DNA of 64,000 nucleotides from positions 1 to 64,000 of the forward strand of contig CAOJJB010000004.1 in the NCBI GenBank assembly GCA_948436975.1. Reading direction: 5' to 3'. The notes under the pieces were generated by a model that saw only the letters and a program-made list of their open reading frames with translations, did not search any database and had not been told where the DNA came from. The translations under genes were made by a program, and so were the position numbers. Shown here in pieces: positions 1 to 9,301 of this stretch (its first letter is position 1; each line of letters starts with the position of its first letter). This stretch comes from an uncultured Clostridium sp. (GTDB lineage Bacteria; Bacillota; Clostridia; TANB77; CAG-508).

Positions 1-1206
1 TTCACAGCAGATACAGTAGTAACAGCAGATGTTGAAGTAACAGCAAAATATGAAGAAATTATAGTTGAAAATGAATACACAATAACATTTATATCAGAAG
101 GACAAACAGTAGCAACAGCAACAGCAACAGTAGATAATGACTATAAAGTAACAGCACCTGAAAATCCAACAAAACCATCAGATGAACAATACACATATGA
201 ATTTGAAGGATGGTATACAGATGAAGGATTTACAAATAAATATGACTTTAATACAGTAGTAACAGAAGACTTTAATTTATATGCACACTATACAGCAATA
301 CCAGTAGTAACAGATGAAGTAACAGGAATTGCAATAACAACAAACCCAACAAAATTAGCATATGAATATGGAGATCAAATTACATTAGATGGAATAGTAG
401 TAACAGCAACATGGAAATCAGGAAAAACTACAACAGTTCCAGTTAATGAAATTACATACAATCCAAATACAATAATAACTGTTGCAAGAATACAAAAAGT
501 AACAATATCATATCAAGGACATACAGCTTCATATGATATAACAGTAACAGATCCTATCAAATCAATAAGTATATCACCAAGTTCTAAAACAGTTTATACA
601 GTTGGAGAAAAAGTAGGAGAAAATGATTTATTATTAAATGCTATAACAAAATCAGGAGTTGGTTATACAAATGTAAAACCAGATAGTATTCCAAATAATA
701 TAACAGCAGAAGTAGGAACAAAAGTAATAACATTAGGATATAAAGGACAAACATGTACAGTTACAATAACAGTTAAAGATATAATACAAATTTTCTATGA
801 TATAGGAACAGGAGAAATAGAAATAACTGAAGATGTTAAAAACTTAGATCGTGCAGCTATTATAACTTGGAAAGGAACTAACGAAAATGCAGTTATAACT
901 AAAGATGGAGTGGCATTTACAGGAAATAACTTAACTCAAAATGGAACTTATGTAGTAACTGTTGGTAATATAACAAAAACAATAATAGTTAATATACCAG
1001 ACTCAATGACTCAATGGGTTGAATATGAAGGAAACATAATTACTAGATTTAATCCATTAGCAACAAGTGCAACAATCTATTATGAAAGTGGTTCAGTAGA
1101 AGAAATAGACTTATCAAATTTACCATATACAATGAAAGAAACTGGAACACATGCAATAGTTATTAATAATGACTTTGATATTATAATAGAAATAACAGTA
1201 TATTAG
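1..1206 (+). CDS. C-terminal part of a large cell-surface repeat protein (5' end outside window)
   Basis: The frame is open from base 1 to a TAG at 1204, so about 401 C-terminal residues are seen and the start lies upstream of the window. Residues 1-100 hold the end of one and one complete InlB/Flg_new-type beta repeat (FEGWYTDEGF near 67, LYAHY near 95). Residues 105-260 form two bacterial Ig-like (Big_3-type) modules. From about 262 a terminal module starting IFYDIGTGEIEI runs to the end; the same module recurs in the next gene. There is no LPXTG motif or hydrophobic tail. Composition is very rich in Thr, Val and Ile. A role as an adhesin or wall protein is inferred from the repeats and the nearby sortase; the ligand is unknown. 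Confidence 0.85.
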   Translation, partial: FTADTVVTADVEVTAKYEEIIVENEYTITFISEGQTVATATATVDNDYKVTAPENPTKPSDEQYTYEFEGWYTDEGFTNKYDFNTVVTEDFNLYAHYTAIPVVTDEVTGIAITTNPTKLAYEYGDQITLDGIVVTATWKSGKTTTVPVNEITYNPNTIITVARIQKVTISYQGHTASYDITVTDPIKSISISPSSKTVYTVGEKVGENDLLLNAITKSGVGYTNVKPDSIPNNITAEVGTKVITLGYKGQTCTVTITVKDIIQIFYDIGTGEIEITEDVKNLDRAAIITWKGTNENAVITKDGVAFTGNNLTQNGTYVVTVGNITKTIIVNIPDSMTQWVEYEGNIITRFNPLATSATIYYESGSVEEIDLSNLPYTMKETGTHAIVINNDFDIIIEITVY

Positions 1207-1216
1207 TATATTGAAT

Positions 1217-1255
1217 AAAAAATGAAAGTAGGTTTTTAATCTACTTTCATTTTTT
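1217..1255 (+). terminator. Rho-independent terminator after the surface protein
   Basis: A stem AATGAAAGTAG / CTACTTTCATT with a 9-base loop is flanked by A-run and T-run, 11 bases after the stop codon. It separates the giant gene from the small anchored protein. Confidence 0.8.
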
Positions 1256-1347
1256 ATATATTAGGAAAGTTTGTTGAATTTACAATTATATAAAAAAATG
1301 CCAATGTTGTATTTTGTATACAAAATGAAGATTTTTATAATTTATTG

Positions 1348-1377
1348 TTGACAAATATAATAATTATTAGATAAAAT
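1348..1377 (+). promoter_or_regulatory. Candidate sigma-A promoter for the small anchored protein
   Basis: TTGACA (1348-1353) and TAAAAT (1372-1377) are separated by 18 bases, about 38 bases before the ATG at 1415. It suggests that the small protein, and perhaps the sortase, are transcribed independently of the giant gene. Confidence 0.5.
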
Positions 1378-1414
1378 AAAATAAGTATTATATAAAGAAT
1401 AGAAGTGAGAAAAA

Positions 1415-1993
1415 ATGAAGAAAAATAATAAAAAAGATAAAGAAAAAAAAGTATTAATAATTAAAATATTATTAGCAATTATAGTAGTTGTTATTGTAAT
1501 TATAAACATGATAATCAAAAATAATAAAAAAAATGGAGACACAAAAATTTATTATGACATAGGAACAGGAGAAATAGAATTAACATCAGAAAAAAATATA
1601 GTTTTAGAATATGGAGCGAAAATAACTTGGGAAGAACTTGATGAAAAAGCAACTATTAATGGTCCAAATGGAAAAGAAACTTGTGAGCAAGGCTGCAAAT
1701 TAAATGAAAATGGTACATATAAAATAACAGTTGCAGGAACAACAAGAAAAGTAACTATACAAAAGCCAGAAACAGTTATCAAAATGTTTGAACTAGAAGG
1801 AGAACATACCAATAAAGTTACAATAAAATTTGATACTAATAAAGTTACAAATGCAACAGTATATTATGAAGATGGAAGTCAACAAGTAGTAGAAGATATA
1901 AAAAAAGATTTTGTAATAGAAAAACCAGGTACACATGCAATATTAGTAAACAATAATAATAATTTAATTTTTGAAATAAATGTTGCTAAATAA
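1415..1993 (+). CDS. Small membrane-anchored protein carrying the C-terminal module of the upstream surface protein
   Basis: 192 residues. A Lys-rich N-terminus (1-11) and a single hydrophobic segment (about 13-34) make it an N-terminally anchored, outward-facing protein. Residues 44-192 align along their whole length with the last ~135 residues of the protein ending at 1206: both start with YDIGTGEIE, both have NGTY.(I/V)TV, a YYE.GS motif and a GTHAI(L/V)(V/I)N ending. A CEQGC pair near residue 88 is unique to this copy. The family is not one I recognise. It sits between the giant protein and a sortase, so a role in receiving, anchoring or capping that protein is a reasonable inference, not shown. 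Confidence 0.8.
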   Translation: MKKNNKKDKEKKVLIIKILLAIIVVVIVIINMIIKNNKKNGDTKIYYDIGTGEIELTSEKNIVLEYGAKITWEELDEKATINGPNGKETCEQGCKLNENGTYKITVAGTTRKVTIQKPETVIKMFELEGEHTNKVTIKFDTNKVTNATVYYEDGSQQVVEDIKKDFVIEKPGTHAILVNNNNNLIFEINVAK

Positions 1994-2134
1994 ATGGTAA
2001 TATAAATAAAAAAAATAAAGCCAATTAATAGTATGATTTTTATCAAAAACATGTTTACAAAAAAATATATTTTTGATATAATTCATATGATAAAAGTATA
2101 ATACTTTATTAAAAAATAGGAAAGGAAGTTATAA

Positions 2135-2767
2135 TTGGCAAAGCGTTTAAAAAAGGAAGATTCAAAGAAAAGTAAAATATCTAGAAAAAGAATTTCTATA
2201 CTAATTCTTTTAATTATAATAATACTATTTTCAGTATATATTATACAAAATATATTTTTTATGAATAAAATTACTAAAAATAATAGTGATACTAGTATAG
2301 TAGAAGATGAAAATAGTGATAAAAATAAAAAAGAGAAATTAGAAAATGATGTAGAAATAGAAATTCCTAATAAAATGGGAGATTATAAAGTCTTAGGAGC
2401 AATTGTTATTGACAAAATAGGAATTACTAAAAATATTTTAGATAAAACAACTGATGATTCACTAAATTTATCAGCTACTAAATTTTATGGTTGTAATTTA
2501 AATGAAATAGGTAATTTCTGTATTACAGGGCATAATTATAAAGAAACTTTTGCAAATTTGGATGATCTAGATATTAAAGATACTTTTTATATTATTGATA
2601 AAGCAAAAGATAGAAAAATTACATATGAAATCTATGATAAATATACTGTAAACCCTACAGACTTAGAATGTTTAAATCAAGAAACAGATAATAAACGAGA
2701 AGTAACAATTATAACATGTAATCCTGGCGGATTAACAAGACTTATTGTTAAAGCACGAGAAATATAA
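2135..2767 (+). CDS. Sortase family transpeptidase
   Basis: 210 residues. One N-terminal membrane segment (about 21-40) precedes an acidic, Lys-rich linker and a sortase beta-barrel (about 82-210). The catalytic triad is visible: His133 in ITGHN, Cys195 in TIITC, Arg202 in LTRLIV. Sortases cleave a C-terminal sorting motif of secreted proteins and join them to the wall or to each other. The start is TTG with AGGAAAGGAAG just upstream. It lies between two surface-protein genes. A protein with an LPNAG sorting signal is encoded at 61434-62192 and is a plausible substrate. The subclass cannot be fixed by eye. Confidence 0.88.
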   Translation: MAKRLKKEDSKKSKISRKRISILILLIIIILFSVYIIQNIFFMNKITKNNSDTSIVEDENSDKNKKEKLENDVEIEIPNKMGDYKVLGAIVIDKIGITKNILDKTTDDSLNLSATKFYGCNLNEIGNFCITGHNYKETFANLDDLDIKDTFYIIDKAKDRKITYEIYDKYTVNPTDLECLNQETDNKREVTIITCNPGGLTRLIVKAREI

Positions 2768-2821
2768 ATTTCTCAAAAAACTAAACAAAAATAATTTTCA
2801 ATATATTTTAAGGAGGATAAA

Positions 2822-5335
2822 ATGAAAAAATTATTTTTAAATTTTTTAGCAGTAATGCTATTATTAGCAGCAATATGTCCAATAACATTAAATGCTGCTG
2901 AATTAAAAGTGGACAAAGACAATATGAAAGTAGGGGAAAAAGTACAAGTTACAATCTCTACAAAAGAAGAATTAGAATCATTTCAATTTGATTTAAAGTT
3001 TGATAACAAAAAATACAAATTTATTGAACCTAAAAATTATATGTTAAATGATGATGATTTAAATTCAGCTATGGCTCATGAAATTGCACCAGGAGTTGTT
3101 AGAGTATCAGCAATAGATACAGGACTAAACAAAACAGATGATATTACATTAGAATTTGAAGCAATAGCTGAAGGAACAGCGGTACCATTTACTGTTACAG
3201 GAGTAGTTGAATTAGGAGAAAATGGTAGAGCAAATGCTACAGAAAAACTTGAAGGATTAACAATTAAAGTAGCAAAAATAGGTGAAGATAGCAATGGAGC
3301 AGGAGGAAATGTTAATAACGGAGCAGGACAACCTCAATATGTAAACGATGCTGGACAAGTTATAACAACACTTCCACAAACTAATGAAAAATCATGTGTA
3401 GGTATATATAAATCATTAGTTACAGGTTATACAGTAGTTCCATATATTTTCTCAGACAGTGAAGAAGTTTTATATGGAAGTGATATAAAAAGAGAATTTC
3501 CAAATGCAACAGATATGTCTATAAATTCTACAGCTATTGCAAAAACAGGAGATACATTTAAAATTGGTGGCACAGTATATACAATCTTAATTTATGGTGA
3601 TGTTAATAAAGATGGAAAAATAACAACATCAGATGCTTTAGCAATATATAAATATAAAGATACATTAGATGCTATTCAAAAAGAAGCAGCTGATGTAAAA
3701 AAAGATGGAATTGTAGATGGAAAAGATGCAATAAATATACAAAAATTTATATTAAAAATATATAAACCAATTACAGAAGAACCAGCAGGAAAAGAAAGTT
3801 TAATTGAAAGTTTAAATGTTACTCCAGCTACTAATTTACAAGATATTACTCGTTATAGTAATGCTTTTAGTGTTGGAGAAGTAGTTTCTACTAATAATCA
3901 AGTTGCTCTTACTAAAGATTCATTAAATACATCAATTGTAAAAGTTAATGGAACTCAAGTTTCAAATGACATATTATCTTATAATGAAAGTAATGGAGTA
4001 ATTACTATATTAGTAAATCCTACTTATGCAGGAAATTATGAAATTATAGCAGTTGCAACAGGTGATAATGTAAAAGGTGGACAAGTTACATCAAATGTAA
4101 CAATAAAATTCCAAGTAAAAGATGACATTACAGTAAATGCTATTAAATTAAAACATAAAGATCAATATGTATATCAAAATAGTAGTGATGTAATAGATGT
4201 TCCTATTAAAAAATCTATAACTGGTAATGCAGATCAATCTAGACAATTAGAAATAGAATTATACCATAACTATTCTAATGGAGTTTCAGCTAATATAACT
4301 AATCAAATAGAAGCTAATACTATAAAAATAGATTATGTAGATGCTGGATTAGATGAAGCAGTAAAAACATTAAAAGAAGAAAATGGAAAGAAATTCATAT
4401 CATTAGTAACAAAAAATCCTAATGATATATCAGCAGGAGTAACAGGTACTTTAACTATTACAGTTTCTAATTTTACAACAACTATTAATGCAAAAACAGT
4501 AGAGTTAGATAGAAATGGGCTAGTATTAAATAATACTGAATATACAGGAACAAATGGAACAGCAGAAGTTACAGTATATACTGGTAATGCAACATCTCTT
4601 CCAGCAAATACTATAAGAGGAAATGATGGAAAAATATATACATTAATTGATATCGCTCAAGTAGATACAGATGGAGATAGACAAATTGTTAATTCAGCTA
4701 ATATAGGTGTAAATCCTATATTTAATGCTCAACCTAAAAAAATATATGTTAATACAAGTGGTAAATCTGTATCTTTAGCAAAATTCAATTTAGTAGATGG
4801 TGTTAAAACTGAATTAACTGGAGGAGCAGCTGATATTGTAGCAATAGGTATAGCTATAACAGATGAGGCAGCAGTTCAAGGTCAAGATTTTATAGATATT
4901 CCAGTAAAAATGAATTCTGGTACTGTTCAACTTACTTTAAAAGCTAATATAGTATCATTAGGAACAACTACAACAAAATTAGATGATGAAGAATCAGAAG
5001 AAGATAAAGTAACAACAGATAACAAATCAGAAAATAAAGTAACAAATACAACAAATGAAGTATCTGCTACAAATACTGTTTCAACAAATAATACAGTAAG
5101 CAATACATCTAAAAATGAAGTAACAAACAATACAATATCAAATACAACAACAGAATCAACAAATACTACTGTATTACCAGAAGGATCAACAAATACAACA
5201 ACAGATAATGAACAAACATCTGATTCTACAGTAGATGATGCTACTTCTACTGTACCAGATGGAAGTGAACCAATAACATCAAATAATTCGTCAGAAACAA
5301 CAGTAAATGTTGAAATTCCATCAGAAGTTAACTAA
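2822..5335 (+). CDS. Secreted cohesin- and dockerin-containing surface protein
   Basis: 837 residues with a signal peptide (1-25, ending LNAA). Residues 27-150 resemble a cohesin beta-sandwich (AELKVDKDNMKVGEKVQV, FDLKFDNKKYKF). About 190-258 is the X-module-like stretch that often precedes dockerins, then two dockerin calcium loops: DVNKDGKITTSD (about 260) and DVKKDGIVDGKD (about 291). Further beta-rich regions follow, and the last ~115 residues are a Thr/Asn/Ser-rich tail without a sorting motif. Cohesin-dockerin pairs assemble extracellular complexes; here dockerin and cohesin are in one chain, so chaining or binding to another cohesin (61434-62192) is possible. A strong RBS (AAGGAGG) supports the start. 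Confidence 0.85.
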   Translation: MKKLFLNFLAVMLLLAAICPITLNAAELKVDKDNMKVGEKVQVTISTKEELESFQFDLKFDNKKYKFIEPKNYMLNDDDLNSAMAHEIAPGVVRVSAIDTGLNKTDDITLEFEAIAEGTAVPFTVTGVVELGENGRANATEKLEGLTIKVAKIGEDSNGAGGNVNNGAGQPQYVNDAGQVITTLPQTNEKSCVGIYKSLVTGYTVVPYIFSDSEEVLYGSDIKREFPNATDMSINSTAIAKTGDTFKIGGTVYTILIYGDVNKDGKITTSDALAIYKYKDTLDAIQKEAADVKKDGIVDGKDAINIQKFILKIYKPITEEPAGKESLIESLNVTPATNLQDITRYSNAFSVGEVVSTNNQVALTKDSLNTSIVKVNGTQVSNDILSYNESNGVITILVNPTYAGNYEIIAVATGDNVKGGQVTSNVTIKFQVKDDITVNAIKLKHKDQYVYQNSSDVIDVPIKKSITGNADQSRQLEIELYHNYSNGVSANITNQIEANTIKIDYVDAGLDEAVKTLKEENGKKFISLVTKNPNDISAGVTGTLTITVSNFTTTINAKTVELDRNGLVLNNTEYTGTNGTAEVTVYTGNATSLPANTIRGNDGKIYTLIDIAQVDTDGDRQIVNSANIGVNPIFNAQPKKIYVNTSGKSVSLAKFNLVDGVKTELTGGAADIVAIGIAITDEAAVQGQDFIDIPVKMNSGTVQLTLKANIVSLGTTTTKLDDEESEEDKVTTDNKSENKVTNTTNEVSATNTVSTNNTVSNTSKNEVTNNTISNTTTESTNTTVLPEGSTNTTTDNEQTSDSTVDDATSTVPDGSEPITSNNSSETTVNVEIPSEVN

Positions 5336-5363
5336 AAATTAAATTTTTAAAGTAAATTAAAAT

Positions 5364-5407
5364 AAAATGAACCCAAAATGTTAAATAAAACATAGAGGGT
5401 TCATTTT
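5364..5407 (+). terminator. Terminator after the cohesin/dockerin gene
   Basis: Stem AAAATGAACCC / GGGTTCATTTT with a 22-base loop, 29 bases after the stop. The rest of 5336-5601 is very AT-rich and holds only this and the next hairpin. Confidence 0.7.
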
Positions 5408-5501
5408 AATATAAAAACAAATTATATATAAAAATTAAATATTATTTATATATAAAATCTAAATAAAATATAACCTTACTTTACATAATTTCATAAACTA
5501 T

Positions 5502-5542
5502 AATAAAAAGAACATATATATAAAGCATATGTTCTTTTTATT
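5502..5542. terminator. Second palindromic hairpin before dpaB
   Basis: AATAAAAAGAACATAT pairs with ATATGTTCTTTTTATT. The stem is A/T-flanked on both sides, so it could end transcription from either direction. It lies 60 bases before the dpaB start. Confidence 0.55.
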
Positions 5543-5601
5543 TAGTATTAAATGTACAGTATTTAATTTTGTACAGATTTATTAAGAGAGGAGGTTATAT
5601 A

Positions 5602-6184
5602 TTGAATTTAGAAGGGAAAAAAATAGGATTTGCCTTTACAGGATCTTTTTGTACATTCAAAAAAACAATTGAACAAATTAAGGAATTGATGAAAATAGAT
5701 AATATAGAAATAACTCCAATTATGAGTTTTAATAGTTATAATTTGGATAGTAAATTTGGAAAATCAGAAGATTTTAGAAATGAACTTGAAGAAATAACAA
5801 AAAACAAAATAATTCATACAATTCAAGAAGCAGAACCAATAGGACCCAAAAAAATGTTTGATATATTAATAGTTGCACCATGTTCAGGAAACACAATTGC
5901 AAAACTTGCACATGATATTATAGATACACCAGCTACAATGGCAGTAAAATCTCATTTAAGAAATGATAGACCAGTAGTAATTGCAGTATCTACAAACAAT
6001 GCCTTATCAGGAGCAGCAGAAAATATACGGAAGATTACTTAATAGAAAAAATTATTATTTTGTGCCAGCTAAACAAGATAATCCAATAACAAAACCTAAT
6101 TCAGTGGTTTTTGATCCAACATATATTAAAAAAACTTTAGAATATGCTTTAGATAAAGAACAAATACAGCCGATATTATTATGA
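5602..6184 (+). CDS. dpaB: Dipicolinate synthase subunit B, split by a +1 frameshift at CGG
   Basis: DpaB (SpoVFB) is the flavoprotein-like subunit that helps make dipicolinic acid for spores. The N-terminal frame has GKKIGFAFTGSFCTF, AEPIGPKKMFDILIVAPCSGN and NDRPVVIAVSTNNALSG, all typical. At codon 143 (CGG, 6028-6030) the zero frame ends four codons later. Reading +1 from GGA continues GRLLNRKNYYFVPAKQDNP and IQPILL, the expected C-terminus, giving 193 residues, the family's usual size. The start is TTG 5602 with GAGAGGAGGT at ideal spacing; the upstream in-frame TTG 5569 lacks an RBS. dpaA, its usual partner, is not adjacent. It may be frameshift-decoded (see findings) or a pseudogene. 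Confidence 0.85.
6025..6031 (+). other. +1 frameshift site ATA-C-GGA in dpaB
   Basis: Zero frame reads ATA CGG AAG ATT ACT TAA; skipping the C at 6028 gives ATA GGA AGA TTA and rejoins the family sequence with glycine. Same arrangement as in the DUF2000 gene and uvrB. Confidence 0.7.
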
Positions 6185-6194
6185 ATATAATTAC

Positions 6195-6245
6195 CAAGAG
6201 AAAAGGAATTAATATTAATTCCTTTTCTCTTGTTTTTTTTATTTT
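6195..6245 (+). terminator. Strong terminator after dpaB
   Basis: A near-perfect 17-bp stem (CAAGAGAAAAGGAATTA paired to its complement) is followed by a run of eight T. Confidence 0.88.
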
Positions 6246-6291
6246 AAATATGATATAATTCTTGTTGTTAAAAGAGAAAAGAGGTATATAT

Positions 6292-7014
6292 ATGTTTGTA
6301 GAACATGAATTCTATGTGGGACTAAGAGATATAAATTATTTAAAAGAATTATCAAATACTAGTTTACTTTCATATTTAGAAGATGTAGCATGTATGCATT
6401 CAGAAATAGCTGGATACGGTGTTTCTAATATGGAAAAAATAAAAAGGACATGGGTACTATTATCTTGGAAAATAAAAGTAATAAAAAGACCAAAATTTAA
6501 TGAAATAGTGAAAGTTAAAACTTGGTCGAGATTAATAGATAAGTTTTATGCTTTTCGTGATTTTTCAGTTTATAATAAAAAAAATGAATTAATATGTATT
6601 GCAACTTCAAAATGGATTTTTATAGATATAGAAAAAAATAAAATTGTAAAAGTAACTGATGAGATATCTAATAAATATCATCCAGAAGAACTATCTGTAT
6701 TTATGGAAAAAGATTTAGAAAAAATAAATGAACCAAAAGAATTCATTAATATAATAGAATATAAAATAACTAAGAACATGATAGATGTGAATAATCACTT
6801 ACATAATATATATTATTTAGATTTAGCAAAAGAAGTTTTGCCTAATGAAGTGGCACTTTTAAAAGAACCCAATGAATTTGAAGTAATGTATAAACATGAA
6901 ATAAAACTTGGAGAAACAGTAAAAGTAATTTATTCTAAAAAAGAAGAATATTATTATGTTACAATAAAAAGTGAAGATGAAAGTAAGACACATGCAATAA
7001 TAAGATTAAAATAA
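6292..7014 (+). CDS. Acyl-ACP thioesterase (FatA/FatB-like, double hotdog)
   Basis: 240 residues; it releases fatty acids from acyl-ACP in the cytoplasm. The first hotdog contains YLEDVACMHSEIAGYG and RTWVLLSWKI, then VKVKTWSRLIDKFYAFRDF; the second starts near 160 and has DVNNHLHNIYYLDLA, which matches the Asn/His active-site region of the family. The chosen ATG has AGAGGT seven bases upstream; an in-frame TTG at 6262 has none. It is 10 bases from the downstream PAP2 gene, so the two form a lipid-related pair. Confidence 0.85.
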   Translation: MFVEHEFYVGLRDINYLKELSNTSLLSYLEDVACMHSEIAGYGVSNMEKIKRTWVLLSWKIKVIKRPKFNEIVKVKTWSRLIDKFYAFRDFSVYNKKNELICIATSKWIFIDIEKNKIVKVTDEISNKYHPEELSVFMEKDLEKINEPKEFINIIEYKITKNMIDVNNHLHNIYYLDLAKEVLPNEVALLKEPNEFEVMYKHEIKLGETVKVIYSKKEEYYYVTIKSEDESKTHAIIRLK

Positions 7015-7024
7015 AGGGTTTAAA

Positions 7025-7693
7025 ATGAAATTTGAAGTTAAAAAAATAAAAAAATTAACAAAATTAAAATGGATAATTTTATTTATATGTATAGTAGGAT
7101 TTTTAGAAATATCTTTAGGAGTATTTTCAAATGAACTTATGAAAAGAGATATTATAGGTTATGAAATAGTAAACAAATATCTTATTTCTGATTTTGTTAC
7201 ACCAATTGTAAAAATTATTACTCAATTTGGAGGATTAATTGTAATATTTATTTTAGCTACTATATCAACAATTTTAATTAAGAACAAAAGAATAGGAATA
7301 AGTATTTATTTAAATTTATTTATTATAGGTAGCCTAAATCAAATATTAAAATATATTGTTCAACGACCTAGACCAATTGGGTTTAGATTAATTGATGAAT
7401 CAGGATATAGTTTTCCATCAGGACATTCTATGGCGAGTGCTGCTTTTTATGGATTTTATATATATTTGGTATATAAGAATGTAAAAAGTAAAAAGAAAAA
7501 AATTATTATTATAACATTATTAGGATTATTAATTTTACTTGTAGGAATAAGTAGAATTTATTTAGGTGTACACTATACAACTGATGTAATAGCAGGATTT
7601 TTAGTTTCTATATCATATTTAACAATATATACAAGTTTAATCAATGATTTTATAGAAGATAAAAGAGAAACATTAAATAAAAAAAATAATTAA
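7025..7693 (+). CDS. PAP2-family membrane phosphatase
   Basis: 222 residues with about six membrane segments. All three PAP2 motifs are present: KYIVQRPRP (near 117), YSFPSGHSMAS (near 136), and SRIYLGVHYTTDV (near 177) with the catalytic histidines. Members remove phosphate from undecaprenyl-pyrophosphate, phosphatidic acid or phosphatidylglycerophosphate at the membrane; the substrate cannot be told here. It follows the acyl-ACP thioesterase by 10 bases. Confidence 0.87.
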   Translation: MKFEVKKIKKLTKLKWIILFICIVGFLEISLGVFSNELMKRDIIGYEIVNKYLISDFVTPIVKIITQFGGLIVIFILATISTILIKNKRIGISIYLNLFIIGSLNQILKYIVQRPRPIGFRLIDESGYSFPSGHSMASAAFYGFYIYLVYKNVKSKKKKIIIITLLGLLILLVGISRIYLGVHYTTDVIAGFLVSISYLTIYTSLINDFIEDKRETLNKKNN

Positions 7694-7726
7694 CAACTCA
7701 AAATATTATGAGTTGTTTTCTTATTT
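7692..7726 (+). terminator. Terminator after the PAP2 gene
   Basis: AACAACTCA / TGAGTTGTT stem with an 8-base loop then a TTCTTATTTT tract, directly overlapping the stop region. Confidence 0.8.
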
Positions 7727-7831
7727 TAAATTTTTACAAACAAAAATTCGTTTTAATGTTGACATTTTATAAATATGGTGTTAAAATTCAAATATAAAAC
7801 TTATGTTTGGTTATAATTTTAAGAGGTCAAT

Positions 7832-9058
7832 ATGGAAGAAGAAATAGAAAGAAAAATATTACATATAGATGTAAATAATGCTTTTTTATCTTGGACAGCA
7901 GTAAATATGTTAAAAAATGGATATTCAATTGATATTAGAACAATTCCATCAATAATAGGTGGAGATGAAGAACGTCGATCAGGAATAGTATTAGCCAAAA
8001 GTCCTATTGCAAAAAAATTTGGAATTATAACAGGAGAGCCAATATATTTTGCTAAAAAGAAATGCAATAAATTAGAAGTTTTTTCGGGTGATTTTAATAT
8101 ATTTAATAAATATTCAAATGATTTGTATAATTTATTTTTAGAATATACAGATAAAATCGAAAGATTTAGTATAGATGAATGTTTTTTAGATATAACTCAT
8201 TCTTTATGTACAAGAAAAGTAATGGATATTGCAAAAGAAATAAATTATCGAGTAGAACATGAGTTAGGATTTACAGTAAATGTAGGAATATCTAATAATA
8301 AACTGTTAGCCAAAATGGCATCAGATTTTGAAAAGCCTAATAAAATACATACACTATATGGATATGAAATCGAAGATAAAATGTGGCCATTACCTGTTTC
8401 AGAATTATTTATGATAGGTAAAAAAACAGTACCAAAGCTATATAATTTAAGAATAAAAACAATAGGAGATTTAGCCAAAACAGATCAACAATTCTTAGTA
8501 AAAAAATTTGGAAAATTTGGCATACTTATGTGGAATTATGCTAATGGAATAGATAATTCAGAAGTAAAAACAAAAATAGAAGAACCAAAAAGTATAGGAA
8601 ATTCAGTAACTTTACCAAAAGATATAACAAATATAGATGAAATATATAAAATTGTAATAGCATTATGTGATCAAGTTGCTTTTAGACTAAGAAAACATAA
8701 CTTAGTAGCAAATACAGTAAATCTACAATTACGTACAAAGGAATTTAAAGACTATTCACACCAAAAACAATTGGATTTTTCTACTTCTTCAACTAAATTA
8801 ATACTAGAATTATCAAAAGAAATATTATTAGAAATGTATAAAAATGAACCAATAAGATTAGTAGGAATAAGAGTAGATAACTTAGAAAATAAAGATGAAA
8901 TACAACTATCAATATTTAATAATGATAAAAAGCAAGAGAAACTAGATTATGTATTGGATAATATAAAAAATAAATATGGATATAATTCTATTACAAGAGC
9001 AGGAAAACTAGATGTTCAAAATATAGTAAAAGGGAAAGATAAGAAGATGAAAGAGTAA
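7832..9058 (+). CDS. Y-family (UmuC/DinB-like) DNA polymerase
   Basis: 408 residues; error-prone translesion synthesis. The first catalytic motif is LHIDVNNAFLSW (Asp13), and the second is FSIDECFLDIT (near 112-122), giving the metal-binding Asp/Glu pair. The helix-hairpin-helix region (MIGKKTVPKLYNLRIKTIGD) and little-finger domain follow. The form HIDVNNAF rather than HxDMDAFF places it in the clostridial DinB-like/UmuC group rather than classic Pol IV. AAGAGG precedes the ATG. A recombinase gene follows after about 240 bases. No LexA box was recognised upstream. Confidence 0.88.
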   Translation: MEEEIERKILHIDVNNAFLSWTAVNMLKNGYSIDIRTIPSIIGGDEERRSGIVLAKSPIAKKFGIITGEPIYFAKKKCNKLEVFSGDFNIFNKYSNDLYNLFLEYTDKIERFSIDECFLDITHSLCTRKVMDIAKEINYRVEHELGFTVNVGISNNKLLAKMASDFEKPNKIHTLYGYEIEDKMWPLPVSELFMIGKKTVPKLYNLRIKTIGDLAKTDQQFLVKKFGKFGILMWNYANGIDNSEVKTKIEEPKSIGNSVTLPKDITNIDEIYKIVIALCDQVAFRLRKHNLVANTVNLQLRTKEFKDYSHQKQLDFSTSSTKLILELSKEILLEMYKNEPIRLVGIRVDNLENKDEIQLSIFNNDKKQEKLDYVLDNIKNKYGYNSITRAGKLDVQNIVKGKDKKMKE

Positions 9059-9197
9059 TTGTTAAAAGATTAAAAAAATAGTAGTACTATAAAATGCTAT
9101 TGATATTATAATTTGAATTGAAATAAGTATTTGCAATAATATCTAAAATTTGATATTATAATTATAAATTTTATTAAGGAGATAGGTTAATGAAAAA

Positions 9198-9260
9198 ATG
9201 CTTAAGGAATTATATGAAGTTTATCAAGTATCTGAAAAACAGGTAGAACAAAATACTTGA
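9198..9260 (+). other. Possible 20-codon remnant or small ORF in the 9059-9301 gap
   Basis: The 243-base gap holds a good RBS (AAGGAGATAGG, 9175-9185) followed by ATG at 9190, which gives an 18-residue ORF, and an overlapping ATG at 9198 in another frame coding MLKELYEVYQVSEKQVEQNT before TGA. An AAAAAA run joins the frames. It reads like the start of a lost gene; function unknown. The rest of the gap shows nothing else. Confidence 0.25.
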
Positions 9261-9301
9261 GATGATAAAGATATAAAATAAGATTAGAAGGAAAGTAAAA
9301 T

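Noticed and set aside
3355-3400. LPQTN in the cohesin/dockerin protein as a sortase signal
   Set aside because: It lies internally, lacks the Gly, and is not followed by a hydrophobic stretch and basic tail.
9190-9301. TGA read as tryptophan (MLKELYEVYQ...QNT-TGA-DDKDIK)
   Set aside because: Tryptophan is coded by TGG throughout, prfB is intact, and the response-regulator gene ends in TGA in an ATGA overlap, so TGA is a stop here.
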